64,000 bases of DNA from Vandiemenella viatica. Its lineage: Eukaryota; Arthropoda; Insecta; Orthoptera; Morabidae. Below the pieces are notes generated by a model, which saw only the letters and a list, made by a program, of their open reading frames with translations, was not told the origin of the DNA and did no database searches. Positions 11,638 through 23,154 of the stretch are shown piece after piece (positions within the stretch are counted from its first letter, which is position 1; each line of letters starts with the position of its first letter). Position numbers and translations under genes: made by a program. The stretch is from assembly GCA_031002005.1 (NCBI GenBank), contig CM061921.1, positions 144,989,283 to 145,053,282 of the forward strand, given 5' to 3'.

Positions 11638-12810
11638 ATGTATAATTTTTTCTGGTGTCAGTTGTCAGGTCTGGAACCCTGTATAGGTTAACAGATTACA
11701 TCATTTTTCTGCTGACAGAGGTGGTGTGTTGAGCTCTAGATATAACCAGGCATATGATGTAATTTACTAGTGTCAGAGTTGGGTCTTGAACTCCAGTTAA
11801 GCAACCAGTCAATTTCTAGTGATTTTGGATGATAGCTGTGGGACGTTAGACCTAGAACAGACAAATTCTGGTAGCAGCTGGGGATGTAAAGCCCTAGTCT
11901 TGTCACACTATCCTTCTGGTCATTTTCAAAGCAATGGAAATGCAGAATTTTGTGTTAGTCGAACACATTACACCCCAGTTAAAAAAAAGGCAATTTATGG
12001 CAATGTTTAGTGGTTTCTAGCAGCTTGGAGCTTGTGTTTACTACAGTCCATTTTGTGTTTCTAAGTAGCCCTCAGTCTTCCAAGAAGACTGCGGGCTAAG
12101 CCACCAAATAAGATTTCATAGAGCAGAGGGGGCAGATGGGCTGGTGGTCATCACACACAAGTTGGAGGCATTGTTGCAGAACTGAGTCAGCTAATGACGC
12201 TAGCAAGAGGCAATGGACATCAGAACAGCGAGGCCGCTGCACCCAAGGTAAACAATGAGTGCAGCATGGCAGACAGCGCTGTCGCAAGACAACATAAGTT
12301 TTTCAGCTACCAGTGGAAGCTGCAGTCGTCAAAACACTGTGTGAGAATGTGGGCCAAATGTGAAATAGCATATTGTAATATTAAATGTGTGTGACTTCCA
12401 GTGTGGAAGCAATTATTGCAAGAAGTAAAGTAAATAATAATGTAACTGCATGTGTAACCCAGTTGTAATAAGTAAGATCAAAAAGTTACTGTAAATGGAA
12501 GCTAAGTTGGGGGAAGCCCACAAAGAGAGTGCCAGTATATTTTTTAGTGGGGGGGCAAAAAGGTATTCTCAAAGGATAAAATTGCCAGGAATAATGTGTG
12601 AGCCCGTAAAAATGAAAGGAATACAGCACAAATGTGATGGGCATCACAGTATGATTGCCATAAGTTCACAAGCAGTAGCAGTTATGTAAGGACTACAAGG
12701 GAGAGGTTATTGGTAAGCTGAAGTGATAAAGTGATGAAGTATGGAACTCTAGATCCCAATGATAGAAAGCGCAACTGTACAGTTGTAACAGATAGAGGCA
12801 GAGGGAACTG
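11638..12810. other. Intron sequence, nothing recognised
   Basis: No gene seen. Short open frames at 12096-12394 overlap on both strands in a slightly GC-richer patch and have no recognisable motif. Confidence 0.4.
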
Positions 12811-12814
12811 TGTT

Positions 12815-12920
12815 TCCGGGCATCCAGATTTGAATTTTCCATGGTTTCCCTAAATCACTCCAGGCGAATGCCAGGATGCTTCCTTCAAAAGCCCATGGTG
12901 GAATTCCTTCCCATATATAA
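12815..12920 (+). repeat. SINE core fragment
   Basis: Carries the core shared by seven copies in this window: GGCATCCAGATTTGA, TTTTCCATGGTTTCCC, AAATCACTCCAGGCGAATGC, GGATGCTTCCTTCAAAAG and GAATTCCTTCCCAT. The tRNA-like head and the 3' tail are missing here. Confidence 0.75.
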
Positions 12921-13716
12921 TGTTAATGTATTCCTTATGTGGTTATCCTGAGTTCTAATGGAATAGGAAAAACAAAACAACAGGAGGAAAATCTAAAAAT
13001 GAAAATGCAATTGAAGTAGTCGTGGTGTGTGCAGATGGAACTGTGTGAGTTGAATCCAATGGACCAATATAGCGGAGTAAAGCTTAGTAGGGCTGCATTT
13101 CCTTACTATGAACTGTCGCCATGAATCCTCAGAGAAGACAGGGACACTCTAGTGAAGTAAATTGAAAGTTAATGACACCAACCGAAGAAATCGGCAAGAG
13201 AAAAGTAAGAGTAAGTCAGGAGATGCCAGTGCGAGAGAGTAAAAATGTAATTGACAAGTATACTGTGTATACAGATTTGGCGTACAAAAATCATAACGGA
13301 AAATAATTATAACCTTTATCTAGAGACAGAGAATGGCCACAGATTGTAATGAAGTTAATGTACGATTTGCCAAAGATTCTATTATAAGAAGAAATAAATT
13401 ATGTAGACCTATGGGTAACTAACATGGAATTAACTATAGATAAGCCCAAGTGACAAGCTGTACAGAATACTAAACAATTTATAAGATTGGCAGAAAATTA
13501 TCTTGGAAGGGATTTTAAGTGATGAATAATAGTTGATAAGAGGGTACCAGAAATGGATATATTAGAAGTAGCAAATTTGATGAAACTAGTTTAAAGTGTG
13601 TGTAGTTAAATTAATTATCAAGAGAATAAAGGCACATTATTTCAGTGTAAAATGTGTTGATGTTTGCACCAAATAAGGAATGTAAACACTTGCATATTTA
13701 GCCATCCAAGAATGTA
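12921..13716. other. Intron sequence, nothing recognised
   Basis: AT-rich with scattered stops in all frames; no repeat end recognised. Confidence 0.4.
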
Positions 13717-13878
13717 CGAGGTGTATTTTTTAAATAAGTACCGTTTTGTCACACTGTGGCTGCAGCGCTACGGTCGGCATTCCGCACATGCGCGCTGGGT
13801 ACCTGCATCTCTTGCCTACGCACTGACACCATTACAGTCTAATTCTTCTTTGTTTACGTTGTTCACTGAGTGTTTAAG

Positions 13879-13970
13879 ATGCCTCCGATAATCGTGAGTC
13901 CCACCGACTGTGAAGTACGGGCTGTTATAAGATTTCTTTGTGCTAAAGGCCTACAGCAATTAAAGCTCCG
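13879..13970 (+). pseudogene. mariner transposase, N-terminal piece
   Basis: Starts ATG at 13879: MPPIIVSPTDCEVRAVIRFL, then CAKGLQQLKLR, the first helix-turn-helix of the mariner transposase. The frame then crosses into the LINE. The remainder of the transposase lies at 15442-16423, where the text picks up as PLDIHREICAIYGQNIMSDG. Confidence 0.9.
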
Positions 13971-15370
13971 GAAGTGGGGGGAAGCGCCGGGTCCTGATGG
14001 TATACCAGTAAGAGTATTTTCGGAATACGCGGAAGAAATAGAACCATTTCTGTCAGATATATTTTGTAAATCTTTAGAGGAAAGAATAGTACCTTCTCAC
14101 TGGAAAATTGCGCAGGTGATTCCCGTTTTCAAGAAAGGAGATCAGAGAGATCCTAGGAATTATCGACTGATATCACTAACATCTGTTTGCAGTAGAATTC
14201 TGGAACATGTCATATGCTCTAACGTTATTAAGTTTCTAGATGAAAACGAGTTACTTACAGCATACCAATACGGATTTTGGAAGAACCGATCATGTGAAAC
14301 GCAACTGGCTCTATTTTCGCATGAAGTAATGAAAGTTATTGATTCAGGATCACAAGTTGATGCTATTTTCTTGGATTTTCAGAAAGCTTTTGACTCTGTA
14401 CCGCACAACCGACTTTTAGCGAAGATCCGAGCGTACGGTATATCTGATCAGATTTGCGAATGGATACGCGATTTTCTAACTGATTGGTCACAGTATGTCA
14501 TTGTAGATGGGGAAACCTCTTCTAAACTAGATGTTACTTCGGGCGTTCCTTAATGAAGTGTAATAGGACCACTTCTTTTCTTAATTTTTATAAACGATCT
14601 TGGTGACAATGTTAATTGCAGGATGCGATTTTTTGCTGATGATGCACTTATTTATAGGGAAGTGAGGTGCTCTGACGATTGCTTAGAAATTCAGCGCGAT
14701 TTGGATTTTATTTCGGAATGGTGCCGTAAATGGCAGCTTACACTTAACTGTAAAAAGTGCAAGGCAATGCACATAAGTAATAATAAGACCCCACTTGCTC
14801 AGGAGTACAAAGTTAACAATTCAGTTGTTGACACTGTGAATTCCCTGAAGTATCTAGGCGTAACAGTACAAAGCAACATGAAAGTGGGCTTGCACATAAC
14901 TTCCATTGTAGGCAAAGTTAATTCCAAACTACGATTCATAGGACGTATTTTGAGAAGTTGTAATGCTCATACAAAGGAAATAGTGTACAAAACACCAGTG
15001 CGCCGCATTTGGAATACTGTTGTGGAATTTGGGATCCGTATCGCAAGGGATTGATTGACACATTAGAGAAAGTACAGAGAAGAGCCGCTTGATTCATGAC
15101 TGCTAGTTACAGTCCTTACGTAAGTGTCACAGAGCTGATTCGTGGGTTGGACTGGGATTGTTTGGCGGACAGACGACATCGTTTTCGTTTGAATTTGCTT
15201 TAGAATATGCGAAAATCTTTAAGTTATGAGTGCAACAAAATACTTCTTCCGCCAACCTATTTAGATCGCAATAACAGGAGGGATAAGATTGGAGAAATAA
15301 GATGCCGTACTGATTCATTTATGTATTCCTTCTTTCCTCGATCTGTTCAGGATTGGAATGCGCAGAATTA
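13971..15370 (+). pseudogene. LINE reverse transcriptase (CR1-like), two nonsense codons and a late frameshift
   Basis: Reverse transcriptase would copy the LINE RNA at a nicked target. Motifs in order: KWGEAPGPDGIPVRVF, VIPVFKKGDQRDPRNYRLIS, YQYGFWKNRSCETQL, FLDFQKAFDSVPHNRLL, SGVP-stop-stop-SVIGPLLFLIFIND, FFADDALIY (catalytic FADD intact near 14629), WQLTLNCKKCKAMHIS and LKYLGVTVQSNM. The adjacent TAA TGA at 14551-14556 replace the usual QG of GVPQGSV; the frame is otherwise open from 13879 to 15054. A frameshift near 15040 precedes the C-terminal part (LEKVQRRAARFMT-like). Confidence 0.9.
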
Positions 15371-15441
15371 GGATTGATGCTTAGCACCCTCTGCCACCCA
15401 CAGTATTTGTGATTTGCAGAGTATAGATGTAGATGTAGAAA
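13971..15441 (+). mobile_element. 5'-truncated CR1-like LINE inserted in the mariner
   Basis: About 1.47 kb of LINE, beginning inside the reverse transcriptase and ending in a short GATGTA repeat followed by AAA. The 5' truncation and 3' microsatellite-type tail fit target-primed integration. The same family's 3' end recurs at 57700-58095. Confidence 0.88.
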
Positions 15442-16423
15442 CCGCTCGATATTCATCGTGAGATCTGTGCAATTTACGGACAAAACATTATGAGTGATGG
15501 AATGGTGAGAAAGTGGGTGAGAGCATTTAAAGATGGCCGCACGAATGTGCATGATGAACAACGGAGTGGGCATCCTTCGGTCGTTAATGAAAGTTTGGTG
15601 CAGAAAGTGGACAATAAGGTGAGAGAAAACAGACGCTCTACGATTTCCTCCTTGTGTGATGACTTTCCTAATGTTTCTCGTAGTGTTTTGTATGGCGTTG
15701 TGACCGAGCACTTGAATTACCGAAAATTGTGCTCATGTTGGGTACCGAACATGTTAACGGATGTGCACAAAACCAAACGTTTAGGCAGTGCATTGACTTT
15801 CCTTGAGCGGTACCACAACGATGGTGAGCTAAATTGTTACCGGCGATGAGACATGGGTGGCCTACATCACACCTGAATCAAAGCAACAGTCCATGGAATG
15901 GCGGCATTCAGATTAACCCAAAAAAGTGAAGTTCAAGCAAACTATTTCTGCCCGGAAAATCATGTGCACAGTTTTTTGGGGCAGAAAAGGAGTATTGCTT
16001 GTGGAATTTTTGCCTCGTAATGAGACAATCAATGCAGCAACTTATTGTGAGACATTGAACAATCTGCACCGTTCAATCCAGAACAAAAGACGTGGCAAGT
16101 TGAGCAAGAGCATCGTTTTGCTGCATGACAATGCCCGTCCACATGTGGCTAATCAGACCAAAGATCTCATCACATCTTTTCGGTGTGAAACTCTAGATCA
16201 TCCTCCGTACAGCCCTGATCTAGCGCCCAGTGACTACCACCTGTTCCTGCACTTGAAGAAACACCTGGGCAGTCAGCATCTTGAAGATTATAACGAAGTC
16301 AAAACAGTTGTGATGCAGTGGTTAACAAGTCAGGCGGCAGACTTCTATGAGGAGGGTTTTCAAAAACTGATACTGCGTTATGACAAGTGCCTCAATATTG
16401 AAGGGAATTATGTAGAAAAGTAG
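15442..16423 (+). pseudogene. mariner transposase, main part, catalytic residues kept
   Basis: Continues the mariner protein: MSDGMVRKWVRAFKDGRTNV, SRSVLYGVVTEHLNY, KTKRLGSALTFLERY, a frameshift near 15830, TGDETWVAYITPESKQQSME (Asp 15845-15847), a stop before PKKVKFKQT, IMCTVFWGRKGVLLVEFLP, LLHDNARPHVANQT (Asp 16127-16129), YSPDLAPSDYHLF (Asp 16232-16234) and RYDKCLNIEGNYVEK. Second and third Asp are 34 residues apart. The three catalytic Asp are all present, so damage is limited to the LINE, one frameshift and one stop; this is the best-preserved mariner here. Confidence 0.92.
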
Positions 16424-16529
16424 AGTAAGGTACAGGCTTTCATTTAAAAATAAAATTATTGACATATATTTGGATGTCTTTTTTTTTTTTAAATTTCAAA
16501 AGGGTACTTACTTAAAAAAACATGCCTCG

Positions 16530-17689
16530 TAATTGGCTAATTAAACTGGATTATTTGTAAGTGACATAATGGTGAAGCGGCTTGTATTGTCAGGTGATCG
16601 GCGTCTGAAATTGTCATAATTTGTGTTTACACTCCTTGGTGTCAAACACGAGGTGTTGTGTGTTTAATCACAAACAACCACAGTATTGCAATGTTGAAAA
16701 TCAAGTGTGAAATGAATTAGCGACAGTGATTTTAAGTAATAAGGGTGGCCTTAGCTGAAGTGAGAAACTGTAAATAACATTAAGAATTATTAATACCTTT
16801 CGCTGTGGATTATTTTTCGTAGTTTATTATAGGCATTAAAATATTTAAGTAGCCTTACCAACAGTAACGGTGATTAATGAATCTAGGATAGCCAACTATA
16901 ATTAACCAGCAGAATTAGTTAGCTGGAATTAATCTGTGAAGTTAGTTTACTGGAAAAGAAAATTTGTGCACTCAACACAAAACAAATTACTGTACTTTTC
17001 TAATTAACTGAACAAGGGCACAAGTAAACTAAATGTGATTAAAAATCAATGAAATTACAGTAGATACAGTCCTGAAATGATACGCACTATTGTTAGGAGA
17101 GCAGTTCCTTGTATTGGAACCAAAGTGAAGAAGGATTTACTGTGAAGTGGTTGTTACTGTAATTGTATCAAACAGATGGGTCTGTAATTTACAAGTGTTT
17201 CGTTTTTAGAAGTAATCATATGACTTCCAGATAAGCATTAATTTGTGTTGCGAGTAATAGGTATAACTAAAACAAAGCATTAAGCAGAATTATAAGAGGT
17301 GCAGTTGTAATAGAACCTTAATGAGAATTGGCATTAATTCTGTACTTGTGGCAAATTGATGAAAAGTATAACATAGTAAATGTATAAGTATGACTATTGC
17401 AAGGCACTCGATGGAAGCAAACTGGTAGTAACCAGTTCTGGCAATTATTTAAAAAATCCATGAGAAGGTGGGTGTATGCAGTTAATTTGTGATGAGATCC
17501 ATGCCTTGCCAACTTCAACATTGATAACTATAAGTCACTGTCATTTAGATACAAATGCATAGCGTCAGCAATTAAACATTCCCACAGATGTAACAGTTGC
17601 CGATATGAGTGAATAGGCTATTTGGCAGTATTAAAAATATATTATAAATTGTAGTCATTCTCATAGATTAATGCTTTAGGAAGCTAATT
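16530..17689. other. Intron sequence, nothing recognised
   Basis: AT-rich, no open frame above chance and no repeat end found. Confidence 0.4.
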
Positions 17690-19880
17690 TTTTGAATTTT
17701 TAAAAGAAAAGTGGATTATTTTTAATAAAAAAGCGAAATAAAAATATGTGCTTTTCTCACCTCTGGCCATGTGACAGAAAACGCTCTAGGATTGGTGGAT
17801 GCTTGAGTGACGTCACACATCTGTAAACGCTGTGGCTGCGAATGGAGCGTTTAATATTATGTAAGTTTTCAATTATTTTTATTGTTTGTTGCTGGTCATA
17901 TCTTGTTATTAATGAAATTTCATTTTGAATACAAAATTGAGTACAGTTTGTAAAAGCCTATAGCGGAAAAATATCGAAAATAGATGCCTTATTTGTGGGG
18001 CTAGCTATAGAAAAAAAAATCTGACTTTTATTCAGCTGGGCTTAAAAATGTAACAGCTTCAATTTGAGAGTCATTTATATTTAAATTGAAAGTTGGAGAT
18101 TGATTGTTTTGCATTAGCAAACCATACATCGAAAAGTTCTGTACACGAAATTTGTGCAGTCATGCTGAAAATAAAGAAAAGTTGTATGGGTGTTGCAAAC
18201 ATGCGCAAACAAATGAAGGTATTTCCTGTAGCTAATTAGTAGCTCTTTAAAATAAATATAGTAAGAGATTGGTATAATGTGGTATAAAGAATTAAAACTC
18301 AACATGAAATTGGCTCAGTAGTTTTTTTAACTAAAATAATCTCGCTCTGTTTTAATGATGCTAATTATTAAGTTTAAAAATGTATTACGGAAAAATCTTG
18401 TGTAAACTTACCTTGAGACTCGCCAAAAGCAATAAAAACACAGAAATCACTACTAGCACGCAGAAAAACAGCGTAATCATTGACCAAGCTCAGTCAAATG
18501 GTGTGGCCGACTGGAGCACTTGATCGGTGGATCACAGGAAGCCCGTTGTTCAAACTATTTTTTCTATTGTTAGGCGCAAATTCGTGGAAAATAAACCTTT
18601 GTTCCGAGTAATATGCTTTATCTACTTTGGATATAAAGTGTTTCTTTATTCATTTACCTACCTCGTTTCACTTCATCTAATATGAAGAAACTGTGATGTT
18701 TAAGTGTTTACTATTAACATAAATAGAAGCAACTAAGAAGTAGTGTCCAGGTAGCTGCTTGATTGAAGAGTGGTAATGGAGTTCAGAACGTCCTACGTTC
18801 AAACCTTGGTTGGAATAATATTTTTTTTGCGTGTATTTTTTTTTCCATTTTTGTTTGCTGTGTTTTGCACTACAGAACCATGTTTTTGTTCAAAGAATTC
18901 ATAATGGTTGCCAAGAGTCATGCAAGCGTTTGAAATAAATTCCTACCATACAAGAAAACTTAATTTTTAAACTTACCAGAGGTAGAATATCATGCAAAAA
19001 ATACAGGTGCATGGCAGTGAATAATAGAATTTATTTTAGAAGTGAGATCACTTGTAGAAATTTTACGCTAATCTTGCAAGAGTTCCGGAATGCTTTGTGT
19101 CCTTCTCGTTGGAATTTTTATGTGACGATACAACTACAGGTTACTTTACAGACATAAATGCGTCTATTTAGGCAATATTTGCTTTTAATGTGCAAGTAAT
19201 TTTAATTTTAAAAAAAAACCTGTTGTGTAAGTAACGTCAAATTTCCTTTTTGAAATCTTTCAAATGGTTGTAATTCACTTGTTATCCAAAAAGTTGTGAA
19301 GCCTTCAGAAAAAAGAAAAGAAAAATTAAATTGATGTTTTGGTGGATTTTCGGCAACTAGTATCCAAAGAAAACGACAAAAGAAAACAAATTAAACATAT
19401 TCTGAAGCAAGGTTCAAACCTAAGGACCCTAACCCTAATCATACTTGCCTTAAATAATGTATTACATTTAACTCTACGAAATTGCGGTGTAAATGAGCTT
19501 CGCAGAAAAATTGTAAATGACTTTTCACAATATCAAATTGAAGTTGTTACAATATTAAGCTCCACAGACTAAAACTCAGTGGTTGTTTCTATACGTCTGC
19601 TTCAATATTTTTCTGCTGTAGACTTTTACAAATTGTTCTCAATTTTATATTTAAAATGAACTTTCATTAATAACAAGAAATAACCAGCAACAAACAATCA
19701 AAATAATTGAAAACTTGGGTAGTAGGAAATGCTCCATTCGCAGCTGCCGCTTTTACAAATGTATGACGTCGTGTCGTTGCCCACGCCAGGGAGCAAAGGA
19801 GTGTTTAGGTGGGCTTTTAAATTCTTTAAATTTTAACTTTGAATTTTACGCAAAATAAGCCACTTTCATCAAAAAAATCT
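17690..19880. repeat. Element with long, diverged inverted arms (about 2.2 kb)
   Basis: The left part (about 17690-18080) is similar to the complement of the right part (about 19540-19880). Paired landmarks: CGAATGGAGC near 17840 with GCTCCATTCG near 19732, TTTCAATTATTTTTATTGTT with its complement near 19700, GTTTGTTGCTGGTCA with TAACCAGCAACAAAC, and AATTGAGTACAGTTTGTAAA with its complement near 19630. Exact ends and target duplication are not clear. The middle (18450-19200) has no transposase I recognise, so the superfamily is open. Confidence 0.6.
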
Positions 19881-20663
19881 CTGTACTCGGTGAATAAGGT
19901 GTACCAAAAAAACAATTTTCAAGAAGTAGTCAAATACCCAATTGTAATTCTGTTCTGTTGTTCAAAAGAAAAAAAATATTATGTATTGCAAAATTTAGAA
20001 AGTTGTATAATTTCAACTGTCAAGCAAGAGAGTGTAAAACAAGACATTTCTAATTGGATATGAAAGTTTTTCAGAGTCACCGCTTGAGCATCCATAAGGG
20101 GAGATTTGCCACCATCGTGAACCACAAAAACACTTCAACTGCTGAATGTAGAATGGCATGTTGAGTGACAGATTCTAAATTGTTTTGTAGTTCATGAGTG
20201 TATCAATCTGTATTCATGTAACATGAAAGCCAATGTATTGTACATCCTTCTGATGAAATGAAACAAAAAGAAAGCGGGAAAACAGTTGTCTTATGCACAA
20301 GCAGAAAAATAAACAGCGTGAGTATTTATTAAAATATTAACTAACCTCAAGACAATCGTAACATGTGGTTGTAAAATCATGATGTCTTGTATTGTATTGT
20401 AGTGTATTGTATTGTATTTTAGCTGTATTTTGATGTACCTCAGAATTTATTGTTGTGAAATCACTGTTTTGATGAACATTGTAGAATTTTGAAAGTACAG
20501 TTGTAAAAATCCAATGCAACTAATTTTTTGTATTCAAATAAAGCACTGCTGTAGGTAACCATACTGGTCCTTGTAGCATTTCAATCAATTGAAATTGTAA
20601 GGGCATGACATGTGAAATTGCTTCCAAGGAATTCCTGCAATTCTTCTTCATTAAGAGGAAGCG
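19881..20663. other. Intron sequence with a short TATTG microsatellite
   Basis: No gene seen. A stretch of imperfect GTATT repeats lies at 20390-20420. Confidence 0.45.
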
Positions 20664-21294
20664 TGTTACATGCCATGCCTGGATTTCTAGCAATATCAGC
20701 AGAGGTGAGGTAATGCTGAGGCAACTGTGGCATTAGTAGGTCACATCAGCAGTAATTGCATATATAAAGGAGGCCGCTGGGTAGTTTGATGGTCGGTAGG
20801 ACGTCACACAGGAGTGGTAATTGCATATATAAAGGAGACCGCTGGGTAGTTTGATGGTCGGTAGGACGTCGCACAGGAGTGGTACATTGCCATGCCTGGC
20901 CAGGACCTCACCACTGCCTCAACCCTCTGCTCTGCTCTAAAAATGTAAGCATCTCAATCAATATATACTGGGCCATAGGACTGTTCTGTTGTATTTAGCC
21001 AAGACTCAATTGTCCTTTCCTATGAAAGGGCTGTGAATATACTGTATCTTCAACTCCTTTTCACTCATAGCAGTAATATAAGCATGCACCCTCCTGCTAC
21101 AGACCATGACAGCTATTAAGCTCCCTCCATGTAAACAAGCTGCTCAACTTAATTCTCCTCTAAGTTTCTTTTTCCCAACTGCTCTGGGGTTGATAGGTAC
21201 CCCTTAATACATTGGAAGTTAGCTAAGTGCTTCTGGTATAGTTTGTGGATGTATGTCTATATGAATTTTAAGAGAACAGGAACATGACAGTGTG
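20664..21294 (+). repeat. Dispersed LTR-like repeat, copy 2, with a duplicated TATA segment
   Basis: Collinear with copy 1 at 11056-11637. It differs in carrying a 65-bp tandem duplication (20752-20816 and 20817-20881) that contains GCATATATAAAGGAG, so the putative core promoter is doubled. The two units differ at two positions. Confidence 0.6.
20752..20881 (+). repeat. 65-bp tandem duplication (two units)
   Basis: Unit 1 is 20752-20816 and unit 2 is 20817-20881. Each runs from GTAATTGCATATATAAAGG to CACAGGAGTG. Two substitutions separate them (GGCC/GACC and CACAC/CGCAC), so the duplication is young relative to the divergence from copy 1, which has a single unit. Confidence 0.93.
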
Positions 21295-21689
21295 CCTGGG
21301 GAAGTAGGGTAGAAGGTGGTGGCAGTGGCAAAGTCAGTTATTAGGACAGGTTTCATAGTGGTAGGGCTAGAAAAGTTATTATATTGGGTACATATTGCAA
21401 GGTTTATATGTCCTGAATGTTCCAAGGATCCATTTAATGGTTTTAAGTGTTAGTCGCGATTCATTGTCGCAGGGCTGCATCCATGCTGCCCTGATTCAAT
21501 GTTGCGATACTGCCCTGATGCTGCTCCGATGCTGCCTTGTGACAAAAAGTCATGTCCACACTGCCAGAAGCATCTGAATTCAGTTTCAAGATAATTTTCT
21601 TGCTGTTAAGATGTTTAAGAATCTTGAAGTTGTGGGAGTATCAGTAACACTTCTTTTACTCGTTTAAAAAAGGATGCAGAAGAAAAAAA

Positions 21690-21990
21690 ATGCTCTGATG
21701 GACTCCTCAGGAAGGAAAATATTTATGCCCATGATCTATTTAATACCTTCAATCTTGAAGATGGGATCAGTTTTACCAACTTTGTGAGGATGAACCCAAC
21801 TAATTTTAAATGTTTTTTTGAGATTGGTCGGCCATCAGTTTTCCAAATGGGGGAATAACTTCAGACCACATTTTTCTCCTGATATCAAGCTTGCTGCCAC
21901 ACTCAAATTCCTTGCAAACCTTCAATATTTCAAAGCAAGTGATATCAAATTTTCCACATTTGTGAGGCCATCATATTTGTCTTAAAAAGT
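21690..21990 (+). pseudogene. HARBI1-like (PIF/Harbinger) transposase N-terminal fragment
   Basis: Two frames together give HDLFNTFNLEDGISFTNFVR, MNPTNFKCFFEIGRPSVFQM and, after a frameshift, FSPDIKLAATLKFLANLQYF with KASDIKFSTF. This matches the start of HARBI1-like transposases (an L-x-x-ED-x-x-x-F-x-N-F-x-RM block followed by a LAATLRFLATG-type block). The catalytic Asp/Glu region is not readable downstream. Confidence 0.55.
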
Positions 21991-22229
21991 ACATTAAGGT
22001 AAGTACAAGTAAAATACAAGCTGTAATTTCCATATCCATCAATTTCCCTAAAAGTTTATAAAATATGATTCCGTGGGATAGCTACATTCTATGGCAGGAT
22101 TCTATTAGAATTAGGTGATGAAACTGTATGTTCTGAAGTGCAAATACTGTCAGAAAGTACTCTTGCTAAATTAGGATTTCTTGAGTTTGAGACAAGGGTA
22201 ACAGGAACAGCAAAGTTTCATATCTGAAC

Positions 22230-22470
22230 CAAGAACAATTTTATGGTGATGTTTTACTTTTCTTTTATAAAACCAACTCTTTATGTTCTCCTCAAAATTG
22301 TCCTTTCAACGCATGAATATTCTTTTATATTTCGGCCACTGAAACTTTAAATTTTTCAGCTTCCTCCTGCATATAATCTGCTTTCATATTTACGTTTTTA
22401 CGCCAAGGTGATGACATGTCCCAGAGACAACAAATGGTCTGCAGTATTTCTATCAGTTGGAGGGTAACGT
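22230..22470 (-). pseudogene. MADF/Myb-like protein fragment of the Harbinger relic
   Basis: On the minus strand the text reads SPWRKNVNMKADYMQEEAEK, FKVSVAEI, a stop, KNIHALKGQF, a stop, GEHKELV. This resembles the helix of MADF domains (VAEVKKRxxxLRxQYxRE). Opposite orientation to the transposase is common for this superfamily. Short and broken, so the call is tentative. Confidence 0.4.
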
Positions 22471-23154
22471 CTGTGGTGCACAAAATGATGGATGAAATTT
22501 TAATAAATTAAATTAAAGAAGAGAGCAAAACGGCACCTGAACTAATTATGCACATCTTGCACCACTTTCATTGGGCACAGTTGGATAGTTTTGAATGTAT
22601 TGAATCTGACACAAAGTTAGGAACACGTTCACACTGCACTTGTTGTGCGACAATGTGTTAGGAATCCCATTCCAAATGGGACACAAATATTCAGCTTCAC
22701 GGCACCCAAGACTTGATATTCAGTGTTACAGACGCAGTTGACGTGGGATCCTTTGCTGCGGCTCATTGTCGCAGACACTCCTAGGATGGAGAACTGCGAC
22801 AATGTGTCATGACAAAGAATCCCATTGTTTACAGGGCTTTAAAGGTTCAAGAGGTAAGTATTTTTGGAGCAAGGTGTTCTTAATTTCGGATGGTTTGGTG
22901 AATCATTTGAAGGATATTTATGTAAGGAACATAGGAAATTCTATCCATGAAAATTTGGTTAATGGATATGAGAAGAACTGGGTGTCGTACATGGTGCTTC
23001 ATTTATTGTTGTAGTGGCCCAGAAGGGGATTTATAGTATGAGTGTTGGCCATAACACGAGATATCTGTGAGCCAGTTTTATGAAAAGAGTGCTTGTCAGG
23101 TTGTGGGAGTACATTGATGGGAATTCTTTGTCAGAACAAATTTGTCTGCCATTA

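Larger units (their letters stand above)
13717..16529 (+). mobile_element. mariner element split by a LINE insertion
   Basis: TA flanks at 13715-13716 and 16530-16531. Ends are inverted: CGAGGTGTATTTTTTAAATA on the left against CGAGGCATGTTTTTTTAAGT on the complementary right. Without the LINE at 13971-15441 the element is about 1.34 kb, normal for mariner. Confidence 0.93.
21440..22800. mobile_element. Relic of a PIF/Harbinger-type transposon
   Basis: Contains decayed pieces of the two proteins this superfamily usually carries: a HARBI1-like nuclease on the + strand (21690-21990) and a MADF/Myb-like DNA-binding protein on the - strand (about 22230-22470). Repeats of GCGACAATG and CTGC strings near both outer parts may be subterminal repeats. 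I could not fix the ends or the 3-bp target duplication, so boundaries are approximate. Confidence 0.5.
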
